From NCBI GenBank assembly GCA_019120675.1, contig DWUQ01000031.1:1-11854 (forward strand): 11,854 nucleotides of DNA, given 5' to 3'. The DNA is from Candidatus Paenalcaligenes intestinipullorum (GTDB lineage: Bacteria; Pseudomonadota; Gammaproteobacteria; Burkholderiales; Burkholderiaceae_B). Below, one piece after another: positions 1 to 6,262 of the stretch (the stretch's first letter is position 1; each line of letters starts with the position of its first letter). Below the pieces are notes generated by a model that ran no database searches, was not told where the DNA came from, and worked only from the letters and a program-made list of their open reading frames with translations. Made by a program: the position numbers and the translations under genes.

Positions 1-1
1 T

Positions 2-277
2 GGCTGGGTTGTGGGCGTTCTCATGATTGGGATTGACCCCGGAGCCTTTTGGTCACAGATGCAATCGGGTGTGGATATTTTTGCTGACATCCTCAATGGC
101 GTCATCAAAAGCCTCGTTTTCGGAGTCGTTGTCACCTTGATTGCGTTATATACCGGCTGGACCGCCCGCGCTACGCCTGAAGGGGTTTCCCGAGCCACTA
201 CCCGTACGGTTGTGGTGGGCTCTTTGGCGGTATTAGGTTTGGACTTTTTACTGACTGCGCTGATGTTCAGCAACTAA
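2..277 (+). CDS. mlaE: MlaE, inner-membrane permease of the Mla phospholipid transporter (3' end only)
   Basis: This is the C-terminal part (about 91 residues) of the MlaE permease, which forms the membrane core of the MlaFEDB complex that moves phospholipids between the inner membrane and the periplasmic carrier MlaC. The reading frame is open from the first full codon at base 2, so the gene begins before the window. Visible family features are the GIDPGAFWSQMQ stretch, a hydrophobic segment around IKSLVFGVVVTLIALY, the GVSRATTRTVV motif and the terminal hydrophobic helix ending LTALMFSN. It stops 19 bp before mlaD, consistent with co-transcription. Identification rests on these motifs and on the mlaD, mlaA and mlaC neighbours. 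Confidence 0.93.
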   Translation, partial: GWVVGVLMIGIDPGAFWSQMQSGVDIFADILNGVIKSLVFGVVVTLIALYTGWTARATPEGVSRATTRTVVVGSLAVLGLDFLLTALMFSN

Positions 278-296
278 TTTTTATCGGATTCTTATC

Positions 297-764
297 ATGT
301 CGCGTGAACGTTCAGATTTTCTGGTTGGACTCTTTGTACTGATTGGTCTACTCGCTCTCGTATTTTTATCGTTGCGGGCGGGCAACCTCAGCTCGTTTTC
401 CTTCGCCCCCACCTACACGGTTACTGCCGCCTTCGATAATCTAGGCGGTTTAAAAGTCCGTGCCCCCGTAAAAAGCAGTGGCGTGGTGGTCGGGCGTGTG
501 AGTAAAATCAGCTTCGACAACCAAGAATACCGTGCGGTCGTCAGCCTCGACCTCGACGAAAACTACCATTTCCCCGAGGACAGCTCAGCCTCGATTTTGA
601 CTTCCGGCCTACTCGGAGAACAATACATCGGACTGACCCCTGGAGGCAGCGATGAGGAGCTGCACAATGACAGCGTTATCCTTTATACACAAAGCGCGGT
701 GGTGCTCGAAGAGCTCATCAGCAAATTCCTCTATAGCGCCGCTGGCTCGGGCTCCAAAGACTAA
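297..764 (+). CDS. mlaD: MlaD, MCE-domain substrate-binding subunit of the Mla transporter
   Basis: A 155-residue protein with a short basic N-terminus, one membrane helix at about residues 8-27, and an MCE domain at about 38-117 (YTVTAAFDNLGGLKVRAPVK through LLGEQYIGLTPGG). After that comes a short helical segment (SAVVLEELISKFLY) of the kind that lines the central pore of the MlaD hexamer. MlaD is anchored in the inner membrane by its N-terminal helix and hands lipid between MlaE and MlaC in the periplasm. It is somewhat shorter than the roughly 180-residue E. coli protein, mostly because the C-terminal tail is short. The ATG at 297 is preceded only by a weak GGA at about 286. The next gene, mlaA, begins 15 bp after its stop. 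Confidence 0.95.
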   Translation: MSRERSDFLVGLFVLIGLLALVFLSLRAGNLSSFSFAPTYTVTAAFDNLGGLKVRAPVKSSGVVVGRVSKISFDNQEYRAVVSLDLDENYHFPEDSSASILTSGLLGEQYIGLTPGGSDEELHNDSVILYTQSAVVLEELISKFLYSAAGSGSKD

Positions 765-779
765 TCTCGGATCACGATC

Positions 780-1595
780 ATGAACCGTACTCAAACCACT
801 CCTTCTTTTACCCGTTCGTGGCGTGTCGCAGCGGCTGCACTGGCGGTGAGCATTACCGCGGGTTGTGCCAGTGTGCCCAATCCTACTCCTGGTGATCCCC
901 TAGAGTCCTACAACCGCAGCATGGACACCTTCAACTACAAGGTGGATCGTGCCTTATTTCGCCCCGTAGCGTCGGCCTATGAAGCGCTCACCCCTCGTCC
1001 CGCACAAAACTGTATTCGTAACATATTCAATAATATGGGTGACCTTTGGTCAGCGGTAAACAGTTTCCTACAAGCGCGTCCACACGACTTCTTCAATACA
1101 CTTGGCCGCGTGCTGTTTAACACTACCTTGGGCGTAGGCGGTTGTTTTGACTTCGCTACGCAAAATGGTGCGCAGCGCATCGCCAACGATTTCGGCACCA
1201 CACTAGGCGTGTGGGGTGTGCCCACTGGGCCTTACATTGTGTTGCCTTTAATCGGCCCCAGCACTGGACGGGACACCTTGGCGTTAAGTACGTTTGCTTT
1301 AAACGCCAGCGAGTTCTCTCAAGTCGCGCCCATTATGTCCATCAACAAAGTACGCGTACGCAACTCCTTGCTTGGCTTGTACTTGGTGGATATGCGGGCC
1401 AACCTACTAAAGGCGGATGATCTGGTCGATGAGGTCGCTCTGGATCGCTACAGCTTTATCCGTGATGCTTATTTGCAGCGTCGCAATGCCATGGTCAATC
1501 AGCGCCTCAAGCACGCCAGTGGCAGCAGCGATGCGAATCTGCCCGATTACAGCGACGACTACGGTGACGACGAGCTGCCCAATTACGAAGACTAA
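780..1595 (+). CDS. mlaA: MlaA (VacJ family), outer-membrane lipoprotein of the Mla system
   Basis: A 271-residue VacJ-family lipoprotein. The signal peptide ends in a lipobox (ITAGC) with the lipidated cysteine at residue 29 and Ala at +2, which predicts outer-membrane sorting. The mature part carries family hallmarks: DPLESYNRSMDTFNYKVD (about 39-56), NCIRNIFNNMGDLW, a GVGGCFDFA segment, FGTTLGVWGVPTGPYIVLPL (about 138-157) and GPSTGRD. MlaA forms a ring-shaped channel in the inner leaflet of the outer membrane that removes misplaced phospholipids and passes them to MlaC. Two cysteines (78 and 122) could pair. The last 21 residues form a very acidic tail rich in Asp and Tyr. Its position between mlaD and mlaC, rather than at a separate locus as in E. 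coli, fits a betaproteobacterial arrangement. Confidence 0.96.
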   Translation: MNRTQTTPSFTRSWRVAAAALAVSITAGCASVPNPTPGDPLESYNRSMDTFNYKVDRALFRPVASAYEALTPRPAQNCIRNIFNNMGDLWSAVNSFLQARPHDFFNTLGRVLFNTTLGVGGCFDFATQNGAQRIANDFGTTLGVWGVPTGPYIVLPLIGPSTGRDTLALSTFALNASEFSQVAPIMSINKVRVRNSLLGLYLVDMRANLLKADDLVDEVALDRYSFIRDAYLQRRNAMVNQRLKHASGSSDANLPDYSDDYGDDELPNYED

Positions 1596-1618
1596 AACTT
1601 AATTTATTTGGTATATGT

Positions 1619-2251
1619 ATGCGTATTAATCCATTCCGATCCTTATTTGCCATTGCCGCAATGGGGCTATTGGCCGTAACCAGCTCCGCCTTTGCCAAAG
1701 ACCGCCCAGTCGATCGTAAAGCCCCTCCGCCCGAATTTGTCGAGGTGGTGGCCAGCAATGCGCTCGAAGCCGTCAAAGACAGCAAAGCGGCCCAACAAGG
1801 CGATCGTGCTACCATTAATGCCTTGATCGACAAATACGTAATGCCGTATGTAAATTTCGAAAAGACCACCCGCTTGGCTGCAGGTCGCCACTGGCGTGAC
1901 GCCACCCCTGAGCAGCGCGACGCGTTGGTGAAGGCGTTCAAAAACACGCTTATCCGTACCTATAGTGGTGCGCTCAGCAACGTCGACGACAAAGCCGCCA
2001 TCAAGATTCTCCCATTCCGTGGTGATCCAAACGCCAAAGACGTGGTCGTACGTTCCACTTTCACGCAAAGCTCAGGCCCTGCTGCAGCAGTGGATTACCG
2101 TATGGAGCAAACGTCGGACGGCTGGAAAATCTACGACATCAACGTTGAAAACATCTGGCTGATCCAAAACTATCGAAATCAGTTTGCCGATCAAATTACC
2201 CGTAATGGTATCGACGGCCTTATCGACGCGCTCAATCAGCAAAATCGCTAA
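1619..2251 (+). CDS. mlaC: MlaC, periplasmic phospholipid carrier
   Basis: A 210-residue secreted protein. A Sec signal peptide of about 26 residues ends at SSAFA before KDRP. The mature protein matches the MlaC/Ttg2D family: NALIDKYVMPYVNFEKTTRL at about 67-86, HWRDATPEQRDALVKAFKN at about 91-109, a TYSGAL motif, and the DGWKIYDINVENIWLIQNYR block at about 167-186. It shuttles lipid between MlaA and MlaD. The ATG at 1619 is chosen because it gives a clean signal peptide. The leader is AT-rich with no obvious Shine-Dalgarno, and a nearby ATG at 1615 is in another frame. The gene normally expected next, mlaB (STAS-domain subunit), is not present; a gap with hairpins follows. Confidence 0.95.
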   Translation: MRINPFRSLFAIAAMGLLAVTSSAFAKDRPVDRKAPPPEFVEVVASNALEAVKDSKAAQQGDRATINALIDKYVMPYVNFEKTTRLAAGRHWRDATPEQRDALVKAFKNTLIRTYSGALSNVDDKAAIKILPFRGDPNAKDVVVRSTFTQSSGPAAAVDYRMEQTSDGWKIYDINVENIWLIQNYRNQFADQITRNGIDGLIDALNQQNR

Positions 2252-2279
2252 CGCCAGTTGCATCCTTGTTGTTTGGTTG

Positions 2280-2305
2280 TGCGCCACCTCTCTTTCCGTG
2301 GCGCA
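2280..2305. repeat. Perfect 8-bp inverted repeat after mlaC
   Basis: TGCGCCAC (2280-2287) and GTGGCGCA (2298-2305) are perfect reverse complements around a 10-nt pyrimidine-rich loop. A transcript would form a GC-rich hairpin. No T run follows, so it does not look like an intrinsic terminator alone. It could stabilise the 3' end of the mla transcript or act with the hairpin that follows 12 nt later. Confidence 0.6.
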
Positions 2306-2317
2306 GCCTTACATCGC

Positions 2318-2352
2318 AAAAGTCGGGCTCCCTATACGAGTTCGACTTTTTT
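2318..2352 (+). terminator. Probable intrinsic terminator between mlaC and the ABC exporter genes
   Basis: AAAAGTCG (2318-2325) pairs perfectly with CGACTTTT (2343-2350). Five further inner pairs, two of them G-U, extend the stem to about 13 bp around a 7-nt loop (CCTATAC). The right arm runs into a stretch of six T (2347-2352). The stem-plus-U-tract architecture is that of a Rho-independent terminator for the mla transcript. The run of A on the left arm could also give weak termination on the opposite strand. The next start codon is only 13 nt beyond the T run. Confidence 0.65.
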
Positions 2353-2365
2353 CGTTTGTGTGTTC

Positions 2366-3157
2366 ATGACTGCCATCGCTTTAGACAACGTTTCCAAAAT
2401 TTTTCTACCCGAACGTAGTGGGCTACAGCGCCTGTTGCGCCGCCCCGCTAAGGGGTCGGGTTTTCAGGCCCTCGATCACGTCAACTTACGTGTAGAACAG
2501 GGGGAATTCTTTGGTTTACTCGGCCCGAATGGCGCGGGTAAAACCACCATGATCTCGATCCTTGCTGGCCTAACTCGCGCCAGCTCGGGGCGCGCGAGTG
2601 TGTATGGCTACGATGTACAAACTCAGTTTCGTGAGGCGCGTCGTGCACTCGGTGTCGTGCCCCAAGAAATCGTCTACGACCCGTTTTTTACCGTACGCGA
2701 AACCCTACGTTTGCAATCGGGCTACTTTGGCTTAGCCAACAACGACGACTGGATTGATGAAATCCTGTCGAACTTAGGCTTACTCGACAAAGCCAACACC
2801 AATATGCGTGCTTTATCAGGCGGCATGAAACGTCGGGTATTGGTGGCGCAGGCCTTGGTGCATCGGCCCCCAGTGATTATTCTCGATGAGCCTACGGCTG
2901 GGGTAGACGTCGATTTGCGGCGCAACTTATGGGAATTTATTACTCGTTTAAACCGTGCGGGTCATACTATTTTGCTGACTACGCATTATCTTGAAGAAGC
3001 CGAAAGTCTATGTGGCCGCATTGCTATGCTCAAACAAGGGCAAATCATCGCCTTAGACACCACCGAAAAGCTCGTGGCGCAAGCCGGTGGGGGTGACCTC
3101 GAAGAAGCCTTTGTACGCATTATGCATGGTCAACAATTTAACGAGGCCCTAGCATGA
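2366..3157 (+). CDS. ABC transporter ATP-binding protein (YadG-like, ABC-2 exporter)
   Basis: A 263-residue ATPase subunit. Visible motifs are Walker A GPNGAGKTT (about 53-61), Q-loop Gln100 (GVVPQE), signature LSGGMKRR (about 150-157), Walker B VIILDEPT with Glu175, and switch His207 (TTHYLEEAE). It energises the ABC-2 permease encoded next, with which it overlaps by 4 nt (ATGA). The start at ATG 2366 gives the normal family N-terminus (MTAIALDNVSKIF). The frame stays open upstream to a TTG at 2258, but that would add 36 unrelated residues and read through the terminator. No good Shine-Dalgarno precedes ATG 2366. The substrate is unknown. A position between mla and murA suggests a cell-envelope role, but this is inference only. 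Confidence 0.92.
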   Translation: MTAIALDNVSKIFLPERSGLQRLLRRPAKGSGFQALDHVNLRVEQGEFFGLLGPNGAGKTTMISILAGLTRASSGRASVYGYDVQTQFREARRALGVVPQEIVYDPFFTVRETLRLQSGYFGLANNDDWIDEILSNLGLLDKANTNMRALSGGMKRRVLVAQALVHRPPVIILDEPTAGVDVDLRRNLWEFITRLNRAGHTILLTTHYLEEAESLCGRIAMLKQGQIIALDTTEKLVAQAGGGDLEEAFVRIMHGQQFNEALA

Positions 3158-4002
3158 GCCATTCCTCCAACACACGCCGCTGGGGGTTGCCCGCGGCCAA
3201 CGAAACGAACTCCACACCCACAGCCTTACCTCCGCAGCCCAAAATGGGCTCGGGCTTTCCCACCCTATTGCGCAAAGAAGTTATGCGCTTTACCAAGGTG
3301 GGCGGCCAAACCATTGCCGCTCCGGTACTGAATGCGTTGCTGTATCTGCTGATTTTCTCGCATGTACTAGAAGGACGCGTACAGGTGTACGACAGCATCC
3401 CGTATACGGCTTTTTTGATCCCCGGGCTCATGATGATGAGTATGTTGCAAAACTCCTTTGCTAACCCCTCGTCGTCCATTATTCAAAGTCGCATCACCGG
3501 CAATCTGGTCTTTATACTTTTACCACCGATTTCGTATTGGGAATTTTTTGCGGCTTACCTTAGCGCAGCGATTCTGCGCGGTTTAAGTGTGGGCATTGGT
3601 GTATGGGTGGTGTCGCTGTTTTTTATTAGCCTGCCGTTTCATAACCCCCTGTGGATAATTGTCTTTGCAATTCTCTCCTGCGCGACCATGGGTGCTCTGG
3701 GTATAATCGCTGGATTATGGTCAGAGAAATTTGATCAGCTGGCCGTTTTTCAAAACTTTTTAATCCTGCCAGCCACCTTTTTGTCGGGCGTGTTTTACTC
3801 CATCTATAGCTTGCCACCATTTTGGCAACAAGTTTCGCACTGGAACCCGTTATTCTATGTCATTGATGGTTTTCGGCATGGTTTTTTTGGGCTCTCCGAC
3901 TTTTCTCCTTGGCATAGCCTCAGCGTTGTCTTGGCCGTGCTGGCCGTGCTGTGCTTAGTATTACTTCGCCTGCTTGCTACAGGCTACAAATTACGGAATT
4001 AA
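3154..4002 (+). CDS. ABC-2 type transporter permease (YadH-like)
   Basis: A 282-residue integral membrane protein of the ABC-2 permease family. About six membrane segments can be read at residues 52-72, 84-103, 128-158, 166-188, 198-218 and 254-275. The family block GNLVFILLPPISYWEFF lies at about 116-132, and the loop FLSGVFYSIYSLPPFW at about 209-224 precedes the last helix. It pairs with the ATPase encoded immediately upstream. The ATG at 3154 overlaps the upstream stop and has a convincing Shine-Dalgarno (GAGG at 3143-3146), so it is preferred. It gives a hydrophilic, Pro/Thr/Asn-rich cytosolic tail of about 30 residues. An internal ATG at 3244 would start at MGSGFPTLLRKE, a more usual family beginning. 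Confidence 0.9.
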   Translation: MSHSSNTRRWGLPAANETNSTPTALPPQPKMGSGFPTLLRKEVMRFTKVGGQTIAAPVLNALLYLLIFSHVLEGRVQVYDSIPYTAFLIPGLMMMSMLQNSFANPSSSIIQSRITGNLVFILLPPISYWEFFAAYLSAAILRGLSVGIGVWVVSLFFISLPFHNPLWIIVFAILSCATMGALGIIAGLWSEKFDQLAVFQNFLILPATFLSGVFYSIYSLPPFWQQVSHWNPLFYVIDGFRHGFFGLSDFSPWHSLSVVLAVLAVLCLVLLRLLATGYKLRN

Positions 4003-4007
4003 TTGTT

Positions 4008-4265
4008 ATGTTGCCGACACCCGAACTCGTACATCAGTACATTGCCGACAACCTTAACTGTGAACACATCGAGGTCACGGGCGATGGTGCCCACTTCGAA
4101 GCACTGATTGTGAGCCCTGCCTTTGCTGGCAAACGCGCGATTGCGCGTCATCAAATCGTATATAAAGCATTGGGTGACCGTATTCTAGGTAATAATGCCG
4201 AAATCCACGCCTTATCAATGCGCACCCTGACTCCCGACGAATACAAGGCTGAACTGAATGGATAA
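4008..4265 (+). CDS. ibaG: BolA-family protein, IbaG (YrbA) type
   Basis: An 85-residue BolA-like protein with the class II KH-like fold signature: HIEVTGDGAHFEALIVSPAF (about 20-39), the RAIARHQIVYKALGDRI block (about 43-59) and HALSMRTLTPDEY near the end. BolA and IbaG proteins bind monothiol glutaredoxins through a shared iron-sulfur cluster; in E. coli ibaG is acid-responsive and lies between the mla genes and murA, as here. The conserved HQIVYKAL histidine, a candidate cluster ligand, is present. ATG 4008 gives the standard N-terminus; an upstream in-frame GTG at 3951 lies inside the permease gene and adds unrelated residues. The stop overlaps the murA start by 8 nt, implying translational coupling. 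Confidence 0.92.
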   Translation: MLPTPELVHQYIADNLNCEHIEVTGDGAHFEALIVSPAFAGKRAIARHQIVYKALGDRILGNNAEIHALSMRTLTPDEYKAELNG

Positions 4266-5511
4266 ACTGCGCATCACCGGGGGTAATCCCCTTCATGGCG
4301 AGATTACCGTCTCGGGCGCAAAAAATGCGGCCCTCCCCATACTCTGTGCCAGTTTGCTCACCGCCGAGCCCGTCACCCTACATAATGTACCGGGCTTGCG
4401 CGACATCGACACCACCTTAAAGCTACTGAGCCAAATGGGGGTGCGCGTTGCGCGTGAGGGCGAAAGCGTCACCTTACAGGCGGCCGAGCTAACCAGCCTT
4501 GAAGCGCCTTATGAACTGGTCAAAACCATGCGGGCGTCCATTTTAGTGCTCGGGCCATTGCTGGCGCGTTTTGGTGAAGCCAAAGTCAGCCTACCTGGGG
4601 GCTGCGCCATTGGCCAACGCCCCGTCGATCAGCACATCAAAGGCCTAGAAGCCATGCAAGCCGATATTCATATCGAACACGGCTTTGTTCTGGCCAACGC
4701 CCCGCGCTTACAAGGGGCCACCATTCGTACCGATATGATTACCGTCACCGGTACCGAAAACTTAATGATGGCAGCAACCTTAGCTAACGGCGAAACCATT
4801 ATTGAAAACGCTGCCCGTGAACCTGAAATTGTTGATTTAGCCGAGCTACTGATTGCCATGGGCGCTCGCATTACCGGGCACGGCACCGACCGCATCATTA
4901 TCCAAGGTGTCGAGCGTCTGCATGGGGCGACTCACTCGATTATGGCCGACCGTATCGAAACAGGCACCTTTTTATGTGCGGTGGCGGCGACAGGTGGCGA
5001 GCTGATGCTGCGCCGAACCTCTACCGACACCCTTGGTGCCACACTCGACAAATTACGTGAAGCCGGTTTACACATGGAAGAAGGCCCCGACTGGATTCGT
5101 GCCCACATGCAAGGTCGCCCTAAGGCGGTTGGTTGTCGCACCAGCGAGTACCCAGGTTTTCCTACCGATATGCAAGCTCAGCTGATGGCGCTTAACGCCA
5201 TTGCCGAAGGCACCGCGATTATCGTTGAAACCATTTTTGAAAATCGCTTTATGCACGTACAGGAATTGAACCGACTGGGGGCTCAAATTGAAATCGACGG
5301 CAATACCGCGGTGGTACAAGGCGTACCGCGTCTGACGGGCGCACGGGTTATGGCAACCGACTTACGCGCCTCCGCAAGCTTAGTCATTGCTGGGCTCTGT
5401 GCGGATGAGGAAACCATCATCGAACGTATTTATCATTTGGATCGTGGTTATGATCGTATGGAAAGCAAACTACAAGCTGTCGGAGCGCAGATTGAGCGCA
5501 TCAAAGGATAA
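4258..5511 (+). CDS. murA: UDP-N-acetylglucosamine 1-carboxyvinyltransferase (MurA)
   Basis: A 417-residue enzyme, normal for the family, catalysing the first committed cytoplasmic step of peptidoglycan synthesis: transfer of enolpyruvate from phosphoenolpyruvate to UDP-GlcNAc. The substrate-binding Lys22-Asn23 pair lies in VSGAKNAALPIL. The catalytic loop LPGGCAIGQRPVD carries Cys116, equivalent to E. coli Cys115, so the fosfomycin-sensitive form is predicted. Further hallmarks are EYPGFPTDMQAQ, with the general base Asp, ENRFMHVQEL, and DLRASASLVIAGL near the C-terminus. The start overlaps ibaG by 8 nt. hisG starts 3 nt after the stop, and an AAGGA at 5504-5508 inside the end of murA serves as its Shine-Dalgarno, so murA and hisG are very likely co-transcribed. 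Confidence 0.98.
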   Translation: MDKLRITGGNPLHGEITVSGAKNAALPILCASLLTAEPVTLHNVPGLRDIDTTLKLLSQMGVRVAREGESVTLQAAELTSLEAPYELVKTMRASILVLGPLLARFGEAKVSLPGGCAIGQRPVDQHIKGLEAMQADIHIEHGFVLANAPRLQGATIRTDMITVTGTENLMMAATLANGETIIENAAREPEIVDLAELLIAMGARITGHGTDRIIIQGVERLHGATHSIMADRIETGTFLCAVAATGGELMLRRTSTDTLGATLDKLREAGLHMEEGPDWIRAHMQGRPKAVGCRTSEYPGFPTDMQAQLMALNAIAEGTAIIVETIFENRFMHVQELNRLGAQIEIDGNTAVVQGVPRLTGARVMATDLRASASLVIAGLCADEETIIERIYHLDRGYDRMESKLQAVGAQIERIKG

Positions 5512-5514
5512 CTC

Positions 5515-6201
5515 ATGACTCAACCCCAACGCGTCGCCCGTCCCATTACCTTTGCGCTCTCCAAAGGCCGGATCTTTGATGAAACCTTGCCGTTGCTCCA
5601 AGCGGCTGGCATTGAGGTGCTGGGCAGCCCGGACTCCTCGCGCAAACTGATTTTGCCGACCAACCAAGACAACCTGCGCATTATTATCGTCCGCGCGACC
5701 GACGTCCCCACCTATGTGCAATACGGTGCTGCGGATTTAGGCATCGCGGGCAAAGACGTCTTGCACGAGCACAGCGAGCAGCACGCGGGAGGCCTCTACC
5801 AGCCGGTCGATTTAAATATTGCACGCTGCCGTATGAGTGTGGCGGTGGCGCAAGGCTTTGATTACGAAAATGCGGTACGCCAAGGCTCGCGTTTGCGTGT
5901 GGCCACCAAATACACCCGAGCAGCGCGTGAGCACTTCGCCTCAAAGGGGGTGTACGTTGACCTCATCAAACTCTATGGCTCAATGGAGCTCGCCCCGCTA
6001 GTGGGCCTAGCCGATGCGATTGTGGATTTGGTGTCGACGGGCGGCACCCTCAAAGCCAATCACCTCGAAGAAGTCGAACACATCGCGGCAATTTCGTCGC
6101 GCCTTGTGCTCAATCAAGCCGCCCTCAAAACCCGACAGGCAGAATTACAACCAATTATTGATGCATTAATGCAAGCTGCCATTGAGCCATCGCACAACTA
6201 G
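5515..6201 (+). CDS. hisG: ATP phosphoribosyltransferase catalytic subunit, short form (HisG)
   Basis: A 228-residue enzyme for the first step of histidine synthesis: ATP plus PRPP gives phosphoribosyl-ATP. Motifs are ITFALSKGRIF (about 11-21), RATDVPTYVQYGAADLGIAG (about 60-79), RVATKYTRAAREHF and the PRPP-binding block AIVDLVSTGGTLKAN (about 168-182). The protein ends soon after this domain and lacks the C-terminal regulatory domain of the 300-residue long form. Known short-form HisG enzymes act as a hetero-octamer with HisZ, a catalytically inactive histidyl-tRNA synthetase-like protein that carries histidine feedback inhibition. No hisZ is in this window. The start 3 nt after murA with an AAGGA site is secure. 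The stop codon lies within one arm of an inverted repeat. Confidence 0.97.
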   Translation: MTQPQRVARPITFALSKGRIFDETLPLLQAAGIEVLGSPDSSRKLILPTNQDNLRIIIVRATDVPTYVQYGAADLGIAGKDVLHEHSEQHAGGLYQPVDLNIARCRMSVAVAQGFDYENAVRQGSRLRVATKYTRAAREHFASKGVYVDLIKLYGSMELAPLVGLADAIVDLVSTGGTLKANHLEEVEHIAAISSRLVLNQAALKTRQAELQPIIDALMQAAIEPSHN

Positions 6202-6224
6202 GCGTTCCGATATACACTAGTTGT
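6194..6224. repeat. Perfect 8-bp inverted repeat overlapping the hisG stop codon
   Basis: ACAACTAG (6194-6201, containing the TAG stop of hisG) and CTAGTTGT (6217-6224) are perfect reverse complements around a 15-nt loop. A T-rich stretch begins at 6232 but has no clean T run, so it is at best a weak terminator. An operator or an mRNA-processing hairpin is equally possible. Confidence 0.5.
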
Positions 6225-6238
6225 ACTACCGTTTGTTT

Positions 6239-6254
6239 CTTATAGTCTTATAGA
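6239..6254 (+). promoter_or_regulatory. Possible -10 elements (tandem CTTATAG) upstream of hisD
   Basis: CTTATAG occurs twice 8 nt apart (6239-6245 and 6247-6253) and yields TATAGT and TATAGA, which resemble a sigma-70 -10 box. No good -35 box sits at the right distance: the nearest candidate, TTGTAC at 6221, gives only a 14-nt spacer. The tract is AT-rich compared with its surroundings and ends 8 nt before the hisD ATG, so a transcript from here would be nearly leaderless. This is a weak call. Confidence 0.22.
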
Positions 6255-6262
6255 TTTGCGCC

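Noticed and set aside
1507..1947. 146-codon minus-strand open frame across the mlaA-mlaC junction
   Set aside because: It is antisense to two well-identified genes and has no family motifs.
2258..2365. Upstream in-frame TTG extension of the ABC ATPase
   Set aside because: The extra 36 residues do not match the family, and the frame crosses the terminator hairpin. ATG 2366 gives a standard N-terminus.
2184..2369. 61-codon plus-strand frame ending on the ABC ATPase start as ATGA, with a signal-peptide-like stretch
   Set aside because: Half of it overlaps mlaC in another frame, the rest runs through the two hairpins, and it has no resemblance to MlaB or another family. The ATGA overlap alone is weak evidence.
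3951..4007. Upstream in-frame GTG extension of ibaG
   Set aside because: It lies inside the permease gene and adds residues unrelated to BolA proteins.
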